Assembly: GCA_902544135.1 (NCBI GenBank)
Contig: CACCBF010000006.1
Coordinates: 1-64,000, forward strand
DNA from: an uncultured Pelagibacteraceae bacterium
GTDB taxonomy: Bacteria > Pseudomonadota > Alphaproteobacteria > Pelagibacterales > Pelagibacteraceae
Reading direction: 5' to 3'
Length of the DNA: 64,000 bases
Under the pieces are notes generated by a model. It saw only the letters and a list, made by a program, of their open reading frames with translations, had not been told where the DNA came from and made no database searches. Each line of letters starts with the position of its first letter. Positions within the stretch are counted from its first letter, which is position 1. Shown here piece by piece: positions 32,421 through 42,366 of the stretch. Position numbers and translations under genes: made by a program.

Positions 32421-32996
32421 ATGAAAACAATAGAAGAAATTAACCAAAACAACGTTAAAAAGATTCTCTCTGAAAAAAAGATACCTGAATTTTTCCCAGG
32501 AGATGTTGTAAAGGTTGGGGTAAGAATTACAGAGGGTAAAAAAGAAAGAATTCAGTATTTTGAAGGAGTATGTATTGCTAAAAAAAGTAGAGACTTAAAC
32601 TCCTCATTTACTGTCAGAAAAATATCATTTGGTGAAGGAGTTGAGAGAACATTTCCATTGTTTGGAACTGTGATTGACTCAATTAAAGTAATTCGATCTG
32701 GAAAAGTAAGAAGAGCAAAACTTTACTATTTAAGAGATAGAACTGGGAAGTCAGCAAGGATTGCCGAAAAAATTAGAAAAAAAATTGGTATCGATGTTGA
32801 TGTTAAACCAGAAACAGTAACTGAGGAAAATTTAGCTCCAATCACTAAAGAAAATACTACAGAAATTAAAAATGAGACTGCGCCAGCGGTCGAGCCAAAA
32901 ATAGACGAAACTTCAAAAAATGAAGTTAAAAAAGATGCCCCTAAGCCCGAAACTAGTACAGAAAAAAAGCTTGAAAACTTACAAGAAAAAAAATAA
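32421..32996 (+). CDS. rplS: 50S ribosomal protein L19 with a charged C-terminal extension
   Basis: The ATG at 32421 ([11 protein letters not shown]) is preferred over an upstream TTG, giving 191 residues. Residues 1-115 are ordinary L19, a protein at the 30S/50S interface ([51 protein letters not shown]). The last 75 residues are a Lys/Glu/Pro/Thr-rich tail (for example [16 protein letters not shown]), roughly a 60 percent extension over bacterial norms. It closes the ffh-rpsP-trmD-rplS group, 11 bp before leuC. Confidence 0.97.
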   Translation: MKTIEEINQNNVKKILSEKKIPEFFPGDVVKVGVRITEGKKERIQYFEGVCIAKKSRDLNSSFTVRKISFGEGVERTFPLFGTVIDSIKVIRSGKVRRAKLYYLRDRTGKSARIAEKIRKKIGIDVDVKPETVTEENLAPITKENTTEIKNETAPAVEPKIDETSKNEVKKDAPKPETSTEKKLENLQEKK

Positions 32997-33007
32997 TTTT
33001 TTTCTCA

Positions 33008-34411
33008 ATGCCTAATACTCTTTACGATAAAATTTGGAACGACCATTTAGTACATCAACAAGATGATGGAACAGCATTATTATTTGTTGATAGACATTTG
33101 GTCCATGAGGTTACTAGCCCACAAGCTTTTGAGGGACTTAGAAATACTCAAAGAAAAGTCAGGCACCCAAAATTAACTTTAGCTGTAGCAGACCATAATG
33201 TGCCAACAACCGATAGATCAAAGGGTATTTCAGATCATGAATCTAAAATTCAGGTAGAGACCTTAGAGGAAAATTGCAAAGAATTTGGTATTAAACTTTT
33301 TAGCATGAATGATAAGCGACAAGGTATTGTTCATGTAACTGGTCCAGAGCAGGGTTTTACGCAACCCGGAACAGTTATTGTTTGTGGGGATAGCCATACT
33401 GCAACCCATGGAGCATTTGGTGCTTTAGCCTTCGGAATTGGAACTTCAGAGGTAGAACATGTTTTAGCAACTCAAACACTTGTCCAAAAAAAAGCAAAAA
33501 ATTTTAGAATAAATGTTAATGGCAAACTTCCAGTAGGTGTCACTTCAAAAGATGTTATTTTACAAATAATTGGAAAAATTGGAACCGCAGGTGGCACAGG
33601 TTGTGTTGTTGAATATGCAGGCGATTTAATAAGGTCGCTAAGCGTTGAACAAAGAATGACGATATGCAATATGACAATAGAAGGTGGCGCAAGAGCTGGA
33701 TTAATAGCACCAGATGAAAAAATATTTAAATATTTAGAAGGAAAACCAATGTCACCAAAAGGCGAAAAATGGAATAAAGCTTTAGAACATTGGCAAAGTT
33801 TAAAAACTGATGATGATGCAAGCTTTGATAAAGAAGTAAGTTTGCAGGCTAACGAAATTTTGCCAATGATAACTTGGGGAACTTCGCCTCAAGATGTAAT
33901 TACGATTGACGGCAAAGTTCCAAATCCAAGTGAAGAAAAAGACGAGGACCGTAAAAATTCCATAGAGAGATCTTTAAAATATATGGGTCTTAAACCTGAT
34001 ATGTCAGCCAGAGATATCAAAATAGATAAAGTTTTTATAGGCAGTTGCACAAATGGTAGAATTGAGGATCTAAGAGAAGCAGCAAAGATTTTAAAAGATA
34101 AAAAGATAGCTTCCCATGTTCATGCAATGGTAGTTCCAGGATCTGGATTGGTAAAACAACAAGCAGAACAAGAGGGATTAGATAAAATCTTTGTTAATTC
34201 AGGATTTGAATGGAGAGAACCAGGTTGCTCAATGTGTTTAGCTATGAATGCAGATAAGTTGAAACCTGAAGAAAGATGTGCCTCTACCTCAAATAGGAAT
34301 TTTGAGGGAAGACAAGGAAGAGGTGGAAGAACTCATTTAGTTAGTCCTGGAATGGCTGCAGCCGCTGCAATATCAGGAAGTCTTGATGATGTGAGAAAGT
34401 ATCAAAATTAA
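33008..34411 (+). CDS. leuC: 3-isopropylmalate dehydratase large subunit
   Basis: LeuC with LeuD isomerises 2-isopropylmalate to 3-isopropylmalate in leucine synthesis. The 467-residue aconitase-family protein has its [4Fe-4S] cysteines in [10 protein letters not shown] near residue 345 and [10 protein letters not shown] near 407. It opens with the usual [27 protein letters not shown] region. It is followed directly by leuD (TAA then ATG with no gap) and starts a leuC-leuD-leuB run. Confidence 0.97.
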   Translation: MPNTLYDKIWNDHLVHQQDDGTALLFVDRHLVHEVTSPQAFEGLRNTQRKVRHPKLTLAVADHNVPTTDRSKGISDHESKIQVETLEENCKEFGIKLFSMNDKRQGIVHVTGPEQGFTQPGTVIVCGDSHTATHGAFGALAFGIGTSEVEHVLATQTLVQKKAKNFRINVNGKLPVGVTSKDVILQIIGKIGTAGGTGCVVEYAGDLIRSLSVEQRMTICNMTIEGGARAGLIAPDEKIFKYLEGKPMSPKGEKWNKALEHWQSLKTDDDASFDKEVSLQANEILPMITWGTSPQDVITIDGKVPNPSEEKDEDRKNSIERSLKYMGLKPDMSARDIKIDKVFIGSCTNGRIEDLREAAKILKDKKIASHVHAMVVPGSGLVKQQAEQEGLDKIFVNSGFEWREPGCSMCLAMNADKLKPEERCASTSNRNFEGRQGRGGRTHLVSPGMAAAAAISGSLDDVRKYQN

Positions 34412-35017
34412 ATGCAAAAATTTAGCACATTAAGAAGTATCCCAGCTTATTTACCAATAGTAAATATTGATACAGATATGATTATTCCAAAACAATTTCT
34501 TAAAACAATTAAGAGAACTGGATTGGGTAAAAATTTATTTTTTGAGATGAGATATGATGATAATGGTAAAGAAATAAATGATTTCATTTTAAATAAAAAT
34601 CCATTCAATAATTCAAAAATTTTAATTGCAGGAAAAAATTTTGGCTGTGGTTCATCAAGAGAGCACGCACCATGGGCATTATTAGATTTTGGTATTACTT
34701 GTGTTATAAGCTCAAGTTTTGCTGATATTTTTCATAATAATTGTTTTAAGAATGGAATTTTACCAATCACTCTAGATGATGAAAAAATAAAGGAGTTATC
34801 AGAGTATACCAATAGAAAAGAGGAAATTTTTGTGGATCTCAACGAGGAGAAAATTGTTTACGGAAATAACGAGGTTAAATTTAAAATTGACCCATTTAAG
34901 AAAAAATGTCTTTTAGAGGGATTAGATGACATAGCTTTATCTTTAAAAAAATCTGACAAAATTGAAAATTTCGAAAAAGATCTAAAAAATAAAAAGCCTT
35001 GGATCTTTAATGATTAA
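34412..35017 (+). CDS. leuD: 3-isopropylmalate dehydratase small subunit
   Basis: The 201-residue swivel subunit has [14 protein letters not shown] near 19-32 and [17 protein letters not shown] near 74-90, the substrate-binding loop of the small subunit. It forms the active heterodimer with LeuC in the cytoplasm. Its end overlaps leuB by 8 bp, so the three genes are translationally linked. Confidence 0.97.
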   Translation: MQKFSTLRSIPAYLPIVNIDTDMIIPKQFLKTIKRTGLGKNLFFEMRYDDNGKEINDFILNKNPFNNSKILIAGKNFGCGSSREHAPWALLDFGITCVISSSFADIFHNNCFKNGILPITLDDEKIKELSEYTNRKEEIFVDLNEEKIVYGNNEVKFKIDPFKKKCLLEGLDDIALSLKKSDKIENFEKDLKNKKPWIFND

Positions 35018-36116
35018 AGTTAAAAAAAGAAAAATCCTTTTATTGCCGGGGGATGGGATTGGACCAGAAGTTATTGGTGAAGTTAAAAAAATTATAAATT
35101 GGTTCAATGATAAAAAATCTTTAGATTTTGAAATCGATGAGGATTTAGCAGGAGGTTGTTCTTATGACAAACATGGGACACCGATTACTGATGAAGTTTT
35201 TTATAAAGCCTTAGAAAGTGAAGCTGTTATGCTTGGTGCAGTTGGAGGACCTAAATGGGATAATGTTGAATTTTCAAAAAAACCTGAGAGAGCACTTTTA
35301 AAATTGAGAAAAGAATTAAAATTATTTGCAAACTTAAGACCCGCTATATGTTTCAAACAATTAGTTGAAGCATCTACATTAAAACCTGAGATCGTCTCAG
35401 GATTAGATATCATGATCGTGAGAGAGTTGACTGGTGGAATTTATTTTGGTGAACCCAGAGGTATTAAACCAATTGAAAATGGTGAAAGAAAAGGAATAAA
35501 TACTCACACTTACACAAGTAGTGAAATTACAAGAGTAGCAAGAGTAGCTTTTGATTTAGCAAAAAAAAGATCAAATAAAGTTACATCTTGTGAAAAATCT
35601 AATGTAATGGAGGCTGGACAATTATGGAAAGAGGAGGTTCAAGCACTTCATGAAAAGGAATATAAGGATGTGGAATTAAGTCATATGCTTGCCGACAATT
35701 GTGCAATGCAGTTATTAAGAAATCCGAAACAATTTGATGTCATTGTTACAGATAATCTTTTTGGGGATATGCTTTCAGATCAAGCTTCAATGTTAACAGG
35801 TTCATTAGGATTATTACCCTCAGCCTCATTAGGTGCAAAAAATAAAGATGGAGAAATGAGAGCGATGTATGAGCCTATTCATGGGTCTGCACCTGATATA
35901 GCAGGGAAAGGTCTGGCAAATCCGATAGCAACAATTTTAAGCTTTGCAATGGCTTTGAGATACTCCTTGAATCTTGATAAAGAGGCAGAGGGCTTAGAAA
36001 AAGCTGTTCAGGATGTTTTAAATGATGGTTTAAGAACCAAAGATATTCTATCCAAGGGAATGAAAGAAATATCAACATCTAAAATGGGTGATGCGATCAT
36101 TTCAAAATTGCAATAA
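35010..36116 (+). CDS. leuB: 3-isopropylmalate dehydrogenase
   Basis: LeuB oxidatively decarboxylates 3-isopropylmalate to 2-oxoisocaproate with NAD. The 368-residue protein shows [11 protein letters not shown] near the N-terminus, [13 protein letters not shown] (substrate arginines), [15 protein letters not shown] (catalytic tyrosine), the metal aspartates in [17 protein letters not shown], and the NAD loop [14 protein letters not shown]. leuA is not in the window. Its stop lies in an 18-bp palindrome. Confidence 0.97.
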   Translation: MIKVKKRKILLLPGDGIGPEVIGEVKKIINWFNDKKSLDFEIDEDLAGGCSYDKHGTPITDEVFYKALESEAVMLGAVGGPKWDNVEFSKKPERALLKLRKELKLFANLRPAICFKQLVEASTLKPEIVSGLDIMIVRELTGGIYFGEPRGIKPIENGERKGINTHTYTSSEITRVARVAFDLAKKRSNKVTSCEKSNVMEAGQLWKEEVQALHEKEYKDVELSHMLADNCAMQLLRNPKQFDVIVTDNLFGDMLSDQASMLTGSLGLLPSASLGAKNKDGEMRAMYEPIHGSAPDIAGKGLANPIATILSFAMALRYSLNLDKEAEGLEKAVQDVLNDGLRTKDILSKGMKEISTSKMGDAIISKLQ

Positions 36117-36129
36117 TTAATTAATTATT
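36112..36129. repeat. 18-bp perfect AT palindrome at the leuB-dmdC junction
   Basis: AATAATTAATTAATTATT reads the same on both strands, covers the leuB stop codon, and is followed by TTT. It could fold into a weak AT-only hairpin that partly ends leu transcription, or serve as a binding site upstream of the DMSP genes. In such AT-rich DNA a chance origin is also possible. Confidence 0.4.
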
Positions 36130-36142
36130 TTAAACTTTAAAT

Positions 36143-37909
36143 ATGCCAAGCTATATAGCACCAGTTGATGATATGATGTTTCTTTTTGAGAAATTAAGGG
36201 ACAATAAAAATTATAATGAACTGGAAAAATATAAAGATGTAAGTCCAGAGCTAGTAAAAGATATTTTAGAAGAAGCCGCAAAAATCAATCAAAATTTGAT
36301 TTTGCCACTCGCAAAAGCTGGAGATGAAAATCCTGCAATTCTAGAAAACGGAGTCGTAAGAACTCCACCAGGATACAAAGAGGCTTATCAAAAATATATT
36401 GAGGACGGTTGGACTTCTTTATCTTGTGATCCAAAATACGGAGGACAAGGCATGCCTCGAACTGTTAGTGCATTTTTTGATGAAATGATATCATCTGCAA
36501 GTCTAGCATTTAAACTTTACAGCGAATTAACTTTAGGAGCTTATAATTGTATTCATCACCATGCCACAGATGAAATAAAAAACAAATACCTTCCTAAAAT
36601 GGTGGAAGGTAAATGGAGTGGCACAATGTGTTTAACCGAACCAGTCTGTGGAACAGACTTAGGTTTATTAAAAACAAAGGCGGTAGAACAACCAGATGGA
36701 ACATATAAAATCACAGGGCAAAAAATATTTATTACCTCTGGTGATCATGATTTAACAGAAAATATTATACATTTGGTAATAGCAAGAGCAACAGATTCGC
36801 CTAAAGGGACTAAGGGAATAAGCTTATTCTTAGTTCCAAAATTTATTGTAAAAGAAGATGGAACTGTTGGCTCAAGAAATGGGATTTCCACTGGATCAAT
36901 AGAAACAAAAATGGGTATTAAGGGTTCAGCTACATGTGTATTAAATTTTGATGAGGCCACAGGAATAATGATTGGCCCTAAAAACAAGGGATTGAGTCAA
37001 ATGTTTACAATGATGAATCTAGAGAGAATCGTTGTAGGTATTCAAGGTTTAGGAATTTCAGAAATTGCTTATCAAAATTCTCTTAATTATGCAAAAGAGC
37101 GAAAACAAGGAAAAAGCAATAATAATAAGTCTGAAAATGGAAAAGCAGATTCAATTATTGAGCATGCTGATATTAGAAAAACTTTGTTGAACATGAAGTC
37201 TATAATTGAGGGAGAAAGAGCGTTATGTTTCTGGTTGTCTCAACAAACTGAAGTTAGTTTAAATCATGATGATCAAAAGATCAAACAGGAGGCCTTGGAT
37301 ATGGTCTCCTTAATGACACCAGTTGTTAAATCGTTATTTTCTGATTTAGGAATGGAAATAACAAGTGATGCAATGCAAATATTTGGTGGATATGGTTATA
37401 CAAAAGATCAAGGTATAGAGCAATTGTACAGAGATAACAGGATTACGCCGATTTATGAAGGAACTAATTCAGTACAAGCAGCTGATTTAGTTTTTAGAAA
37501 ACTGTTAACTAAGAATGGAAACATAGTCGATAAATTTATGAATTTAATTAAATCTGAAACTAATTCAGATGATGAAAAAATGAAGCCATTTGTTGATACA
37601 TTAAATTATAATTTAGGAATCTTAAAAAAATTTAGTGACTGGACTATTGATAAAATAAAGACTAACAAAGATGATGTCAGTGCAGCCGCTAATGATTATT
37701 TGAAGACACTTGGTTATATATCTCTAGCTTTTTCATGGGTAAAAGTTTTAACTGTAAGTTTTAAAGATTTTGAGGAAAATAAAAAGTTTCATGAAGATAA
37801 AATAAATACTGCAAAATTTTATTTTGAAAAAGTTTTGCCGAGAGCTGAACAACATTATAAATCTGCCATCTCGGGAAGTTCAAATATCATGAATTTTAAA
37901 TTTAATTAA
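36143..37909 (+). CDS. dmdC: Methylmercaptopropionyl-CoA dehydrogenase DmdC (acyl-CoA dehydrogenase)
   Basis: DmdC oxidises 3-methylmercaptopropionyl-CoA to methylthioacryloyl-CoA in DMSP demethylation. The 588-residue FAD protein has the acyl-CoA dehydrogenase folds (MCLTEPVCGTDLG and the GDHDLTENIIHLV region), the catalytic-region motif YEGTNSVQAADLVFRK near 438-453, and an added C-terminal helical domain. The length and layout match DmdC rather than 380-residue fatty-acid dehydrogenases. The assignment is strengthened by dmdB (1 bp downstream) and dmdA following it. Confidence 0.93.
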   Translation: MPSYIAPVDDMMFLFEKLRDNKNYNELEKYKDVSPELVKDILEEAAKINQNLILPLAKAGDENPAILENGVVRTPPGYKEAYQKYIEDGWTSLSCDPKYGGQGMPRTVSAFFDEMISSASLAFKLYSELTLGAYNCIHHHATDEIKNKYLPKMVEGKWSGTMCLTEPVCGTDLGLLKTKAVEQPDGTYKITGQKIFITSGDHDLTENIIHLVIARATDSPKGTKGISLFLVPKFIVKEDGTVGSRNGISTGSIETKMGIKGSATCVLNFDEATGIMIGPKNKGLSQMFTMMNLERIVVGIQGLGISEIAYQNSLNYAKERKQGKSNNNKSENGKADSIIEHADIRKTLLNMKSIIEGERALCFWLSQQTEVSLNHDDQKIKQEALDMVSLMTPVVKSLFSDLGMEITSDAMQIFGGYGYTKDQGIEQLYRDNRITPIYEGTNSVQAADLVFRKLLTKNGNIVDKFMNLIKSETNSDDEKMKPFVDTLNYNLGILKKFSDWTIDKIKTNKDDVSAAANDYLKTLGYISLAFSWVKVLTVSFKDFEENKKFHEDKINTAKFYFEKVLPRAEQHYKSAISGSSNIMNFKFN

Positions 37910-37910
37910 A

Positions 37911-39527
37911 ATGAGTAATTACGACACAAATTTAGATAAAAACGAGGCTAATTATATACCCTTAACACCCCTAACTTTCTTAAAAAGAGCCAAAGATATA
38001 TATCCAGACTATGAGGCGGTTATTTATGAGGATCGTAAATACTCTTGGAGTGAAGTCTATAAGCGTACTGTAAAATTTGCAAGTGCTCTCACTAAAATTG
38101 GTGTTAAAAAAGGTGACACTGTCTCATTTTTAGCTTTTAACACTCCAGAAATTTTTGAAGGTCATTACTCTGTACCAATGACTGGTGCAGTTTTAAACAC
38201 AATCAATATTAGATTGGATGCTAAGACTATTGCATACATTTTAAATCATAGTGACGCAAAAGTATTAGTCGTTGATAGGCAGCTTCATGGTGAAGTTAAG
38301 AAAGCATTGAACACACTAAATAAGAAAATAATTATTATTGATATTGTAGATAAATTTGCCGATCAATCAAAGTGTGAAAAAATTGGAGAGTTAGAATATG
38401 AAAGTTTTCTAAATACTGGAGATGAAAATTTTGATTGGAAAATGCCCGAGGATGAGTGGCAGGCGATTTCATTAAGTTATACATCTGGAACCACTGGAAA
38501 TCCAAAAGGTGTTGTTTATCATCACAGAGGATCTTATTTGATGTCTACAGGAAGTGCAGTTGCTTGGAATATGCCAAATAGGTTAAATTTCTTAACCATC
38601 GTCCCAATGTTTCATTGTAATGGCTGGGGTTACCCGTGGACAGTGCCTATGTTAAATGGAAGAACTATTTGTTTAAGAAATATTGATGTGAAGAAGATAT
38701 TTGAATTAATAGACAAACATAATATAACCCATTTTGGCGGAGCACCAATTGTATTAAACATGATCACTGGCGCACCTGAGTCTGATAGAAAAAAATTAAA
38801 ACAAAGAGTCTTTGTTTTAACTGCTGGAGCCCCCCCGCCTAGTATAATATTTAAAAAAATGAAAGAACTCGGATTTGAAGTTATGCATGTTTATGGATTA
38901 ACAGAAACTTATGGTCATGTTACTCAATGCGCATGGAATGAATCTTGGAATAAATTTGATGAAGAAAAACAGAATGAAATTAAAGCAAGGCAGGGAGTTA
39001 GATATCCAAACACCGAGGGAATAGCTGTTATGGATCCTAAGACCATGAAAGAAGTACCAAAAGATGGAAAAACTATTGGTGAGATTATGATTAAAGGGAA
39101 TGTTGTGATGAAAGGGTATTTTAAAGATAAAGATGCTACCAACAAAGCAATGGATGGAGGATGGTTTCATTCAGGTGACTTAGCGGTAATGCATTCAGAT
39201 GGCTATGTAAAAATCCAAGACAGGTCCAAAGATATTATTATTTCAGGTGGTGAAAATATTTCTTCAATCGAGATAGAAAATACTTTAGCTAAGCATCCTT
39301 CAGTGTCCATTGCAGCTGTAGTTGCTAAACCAGATGATAAATGGGGAGAGGTACCTTGCGCATTTATTGAAATGGTTAAGGACAAACCAGTGACTGAAAA
39401 AGAACTAATTAGTTTTTGTAAAGAAACTTTAGCAGGGTTTAAGGTTCCAAAACAAGTAGTTTTTTGTGATTTACCCAAAACATCAACAGGTAAAATTCAA
39501 AAATTTGAATTGAGAAAAAAGTTTTAG
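37911..39527 (+). CDS. dmdB: Methylmercaptopropionate-CoA ligase DmdB (AMP-forming)
   Basis: DmdB activates 3-methylmercaptopropionate to its CoA thioester, using ATP to AMP and pyrophosphate. The 538-residue ANL-family enzyme shows the AMP-binding signature YTSGTTGNPKGVVYHH near 190, VYGLTETYGHVTQC near 325, GWFHSGDLAVMHSDGY near 420, and the C-terminal lysine in KTSTGKIQKFELRK. It lies between dmdC (1-bp gap) and dmdA (8-bp gap), which makes the DMSP role much more likely than a general fatty acid role. Confidence 0.93.
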   Translation: MSNYDTNLDKNEANYIPLTPLTFLKRAKDIYPDYEAVIYEDRKYSWSEVYKRTVKFASALTKIGVKKGDTVSFLAFNTPEIFEGHYSVPMTGAVLNTINIRLDAKTIAYILNHSDAKVLVVDRQLHGEVKKALNTLNKKIIIIDIVDKFADQSKCEKIGELEYESFLNTGDENFDWKMPEDEWQAISLSYTSGTTGNPKGVVYHHRGSYLMSTGSAVAWNMPNRLNFLTIVPMFHCNGWGYPWTVPMLNGRTICLRNIDVKKIFELIDKHNITHFGGAPIVLNMITGAPESDRKKLKQRVFVLTAGAPPPSIIFKKMKELGFEVMHVYGLTETYGHVTQCAWNESWNKFDEEKQNEIKARQGVRYPNTEGIAVMDPKTMKEVPKDGKTIGEIMIKGNVVMKGYFKDKDATNKAMDGGWFHSGDLAVMHSDGYVKIQDRSKDIIISGGENISSIEIENTLAKHPSVSIAAVVAKPDDKWGEVPCAFIEMVKDKPVTEKELISFCKETLAGFKVPKQVVFCDLPKTSTGKIQKFELRKKF

Positions 39528-39535
39528 AAAAATAA

Positions 39536-40645
39536 ATGAAAGGTTTCCCTATAGTAAAATCTAGAAGAGTAAGAAGTTCGCCATATACTTCAAGGATTGA
39601 AAAGCAAGGTGTAACAGCTTACACAGTATATAATCATATGCTTTTACCCGCAGCATTTGGATCTTTAGAAGATTCTTGTAATCATTTAAAAAAGAATGTT
39701 CAAGTTTGGGATGTTGCTGCAGAAAGACAAGTTGAAATTTCAGGAAAAGACGCCTCAAAACTTGTTCAATTAATGACCTGTAGAGACTTATCTAAATCAA
39801 AAATAGGAAGATGTTATTATTGTCCTTTAATTGATGGTGACGGTAAATTAGTAAATGATCCAGTAATTTTAAAATTGGCAGAAGATAGATGGTGGATTTC
39901 TATTGCAGATTCAGATGTGATTTTTTTTGCAAAAGGACTAGCTTCTGGAAATAATTTTGATGTAGAAATATTTGAGCCCAATGTAGATATTTTAGCAATT
40001 CAAGGCCCAAAATCTTTTGACTTAATGGAAAAAATTTTTGGCAAAAAAATAAAAGAATTGAAATTTTTTGGTTTCGATTATTTTGATTTTAAAGGTATAA
40101 AACATTTAATTGCTAGGTCGGGATGGTCAAAACAAGGCGGTTTTGAAGTTTATGTAGAAAATACTAAATCTGGTTTAGATCTTTATGATGAATTGTTTAA
40201 AGTCGGAAAAGAATTTGATGTTAAACCAGGTTGTCCAAATTTGATTGAGAGAATTGAAAGTGGCTTACTTTCTTACGGTAATGATTTTGATAATCAAGAT
40301 AATCCATTTGAATGTGGATTTGAAAAATATGTTCACCTAGATTCTGATGTCAATTTTTTAGGAAAAGAAAAATTAATCAAAATTAAAAAAGATGGTATCA
40401 AAAAAAAATTAATGGGTATTCAATTAGATACTAATAAAATTGATTTAACTAAATCTTTAGATATTAAAGATGAAAATGGAAATTTTATTGGTGAACTTAG
40501 GTCAGCCTGTTATTCACCTCATTTTAAAAAAGTTATAGGTATAGCAATGATAAAAGAGCCATATTGTAAAGCTTCTATGGCTGGAAAGCTGGAAATTGAG
40601 GGAAATTCATTTACTGTAAAAGTTTGCGATTTACCTTTCATCTAG
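39536..40645 (+). CDS. dmdA: Dimethylsulfoniopropionate demethylase DmdA
   Basis: DmdA moves a methyl group from DMSP to tetrahydrofolate, producing 3-methylmercaptopropionate, and so controls the split between demethylation and DMS release. The 369-residue GcvT-like protein has the length and opening ([19 protein letters not shown]) I recall for the Pelagibacter enzyme. The GcvT-type folate-binding core includes [43 protein letters not shown] and the [10 protein letters not shown] segment. It ends the dmdCBA run; asd follows after 15 bp. Confidence 0.95.
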   Translation: MKGFPIVKSRRVRSSPYTSRIEKQGVTAYTVYNHMLLPAAFGSLEDSCNHLKKNVQVWDVAAERQVEISGKDASKLVQLMTCRDLSKSKIGRCYYCPLIDGDGKLVNDPVILKLAEDRWWISIADSDVIFFAKGLASGNNFDVEIFEPNVDILAIQGPKSFDLMEKIFGKKIKELKFFGFDYFDFKGIKHLIARSGWSKQGGFEVYVENTKSGLDLYDELFKVGKEFDVKPGCPNLIERIESGLLSYGNDFDNQDNPFECGFEKYVHLDSDVNFLGKEKLIKIKKDGIKKKLMGIQLDTNKIDLTKSLDIKDENGNFIGELRSACYSPHFKKVIGIAMIKEPYCKASMAGKLEIEGNSFTVKVCDLPFI

Positions 40646-40660
40646 TATAAAACTTACATC

Positions 40661-41668
40661 ATGAATATCGTATTAGTCGGAGCTACAGGAAATGTAGGTA
40701 GAAAAACTCTCGAAGTTCTTGAAAAAAAAGAACTGTCTATCGATAATTTATATTTGGTGGCTTCATCAAAAAGTGCAGGAAAAAAAATGAATTTTAAAGG
40801 TAAAGAATTAGAGGTCTCTGATTTAGAGAGTTTTGATTTTTCAAAAGTTAAAATTGCTTTTTTTGCAGCTGGAGGAAAAATTTCAGAAAAATTTGCATTA
40901 AAAGCTGCAAAAGACTGTATTGTAATTGATAACTCAAGTTTTTTTAGAATGGATCCTGACGTACCTTTAATAGTTCCTCAAGTAAATCCTAATCATTTAA
41001 ACGATATAAAAAAAAATATTGTCGCAAATCCAAACTGCTCAACAGCTCAATTGGTAATCGTTTTAAAGCCTTTACATGACTTATTTAAAATTAAAAGAGT
41101 AGTTGTATCTACATATCAATCAGTTTCTGGGGGTGGGAAAGCTCCTATGGATGAATTGATTGAGCAAACAAAGTTAATCTTACAAGGCAAAAACATTGTA
41201 TCAAAAAATTTTACCAAACAGATAGCATTTAATGCAATTCCTCACATTGATGATTTTTCTGATGATGGTTACACGAAAGAAGAACTTAAAATGAGCAATG
41301 AAATAAAAAAAATTTTAGATAATGAAATTGATCTAACAGCAACCTGTGTAAGGTTACCAATTACTGTTTCACATTCAGAGTCTGTAAATTTAGAATTTGA
41401 AAAGCATTTTTCGCTTGAAGAGGTAAGAGGAGCATTAAATAACTTTGAAGGTTGTAAAGTTATTGATGAAAGAAAGGATGGCGGATATTCAACACCTTTA
41501 GAGGCAGAGGGAAAAGAAGAAACTTTTATTTCAAGAATAAGAGTGGATAAATCTATAAAAAATGGATTAAATCTTTGGATTGTTTCCGACAACTTATTGA
41601 GAGGTGCGGCTTTGAACGCCGTAGAAATAGCTGAAACGTTGATAAAAAATAATTATTATGGAAAATAA
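40661..41668 (+). CDS. asd: Aspartate-semialdehyde dehydrogenase
   Basis: Asd reduces aspartyl phosphate to aspartate semialdehyde for lysine, threonine and methionine. The 335-residue protein has the NADP loop VGATGNVGRKTLE near 5-17, the catalytic Cys126 in ANPNCSTAQLV, SVSGGGKAPMDEL near 156, and the late IRVDKS segment. It overlaps sdhC by 11 bp. Its place between dmdA and sdhC may couple methionine-family biosynthesis to the surrounding operons, though simple packing is as likely. Confidence 0.96.
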   Translation: MNIVLVGATGNVGRKTLEVLEKKELSIDNLYLVASSKSAGKKMNFKGKELEVSDLESFDFSKVKIAFFAAGGKISEKFALKAAKDCIVIDNSSFFRMDPDVPLIVPQVNPNHLNDIKKNIVANPNCSTAQLVIVLKPLHDLFKIKRVVVSTYQSVSGGGKAPMDELIEQTKLILQGKNIVSKNFTKQIAFNAIPHIDDFSDDGYTKEELKMSNEIKKILDNEIDLTATCVRLPITVSHSESVNLEFEKHFSLEEVRGALNNFEGCKVIDERKDGGYSTPLEAEGKEETFISRIRVDKSIKNGLNLWIVSDNLLRGAALNAVEIAETLIKNNYYGK

Positions 41669-42041
41669 AAGACCATTATCACCACATATTCAAATTTATA
41701 GATGGCATGTCTCATCTTTAGTATCCATATCACATAGAATCACAGGAATTATAAATATCATTGCTATCACTCTAATTTGTTTGTGGGTATCATTAATTTT
41801 TATTAGTGAAAATAATTACGAGATGATTAATTCATTATTAAGTTCTAAAATTGGTAAATTTATTATTTTAGGTCTAACATGGTCTTTTTCATTTCAAATA
41901 TTAAGTGAAATAAGACATTTAATCATGGATTTGGGCTATGGATTTGAGTTAAAGACTTCTAAAATTACAGGTCTGTTAGTCATGTTTGGTTCTTTAATTT
42001 TAACAGTGATATTTTATATAATTGGGAAAAATTTAATTTAA
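41658..42041 (+). CDS. sdhC: Succinate dehydrogenase cytochrome b556 subunit SdhC, heme ligand replaced
   Basis: SdhC is a three-helix membrane anchor of complex II. The 127-residue protein opens with RPLSPHIQIYRW and has SISHRITG, in which Ser23, His26 and Arg27 line up with the E. coli quinone-site region Ser27, His30 and Arg31. The segment EIRHLIMDLGYGFEL also matches the family. Aligned without gaps to E. coli SdhC from KFI onward, the heme b ligand His84 corresponds to Gln80 here. The neighbouring His87 (E. coli His91) is kept. So quinone reduction seems possible but normal heme b ligation does not. Confidence 0.95.
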   Translation: MENKRPLSPHIQIYRWHVSSLVSISHRITGIINIIAITLICLWVSLIFISENNYEMINSLLSSKIGKFIILGLTWSFSFQILSEIRHLIMDLGYGFELKTSKITGLLVMFGSLILTVIFYIIGKNLI

Positions 42042-42042
42042 C

Positions 42043-42366
42043 ATGATAAATGCAACGAAGAAGTGGATTTTTCTAAAAATAAGTGGTGGATTACTAGTTC
42101 CACTGATGCTGTGGTTCATTTTAAACTTTATAAAAATCTATGACCAAGATTACTTAAATTTTGTAAGCTTTTTTTCAAACCCTTTAACTAAGTTTTTGTT
42201 CAGTATATTTATTGTTAATGCTTATTTCTTTTCTGCATTAAGTATAAGTGAGGTTTTTGAGGATTATATTAAGAAAGATAAAATCAAAAATGTCGCAAAT
42301 AGGCTTTTATATATTTCGGCAGTGGTAATTCCTCTAATTACAATTATATTAATTAATTATATATGA
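42043..42366 (+). CDS. sdhD: Succinate dehydrogenase membrane anchor SdhD, heme ligand replaced
   Basis: The 107-residue three-helix anchor is recognised from position and the motif EVFEDYIKK, in which Asp74-Tyr75 correspond to the E. coli quinone-site pair Asp82-Tyr83. Ungapped alignment from the LTK segment (residue 48) places Phe63 at the E. coli heme ligand His71, and no other histidine occurs in the protein. It starts with [18 protein letters not shown], the usual first-helix pattern. It overlaps sdhA by 4 bp. Confidence 0.92.
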   Translation: MINATKKWIFLKISGGLLVPLMLWFILNFIKIYDQDYLNFVSFFSNPLTKFLFSIFIVNAYFFSALSISEVFEDYIKKDKIKNVANRLLYISAVVIPLITIILINYI

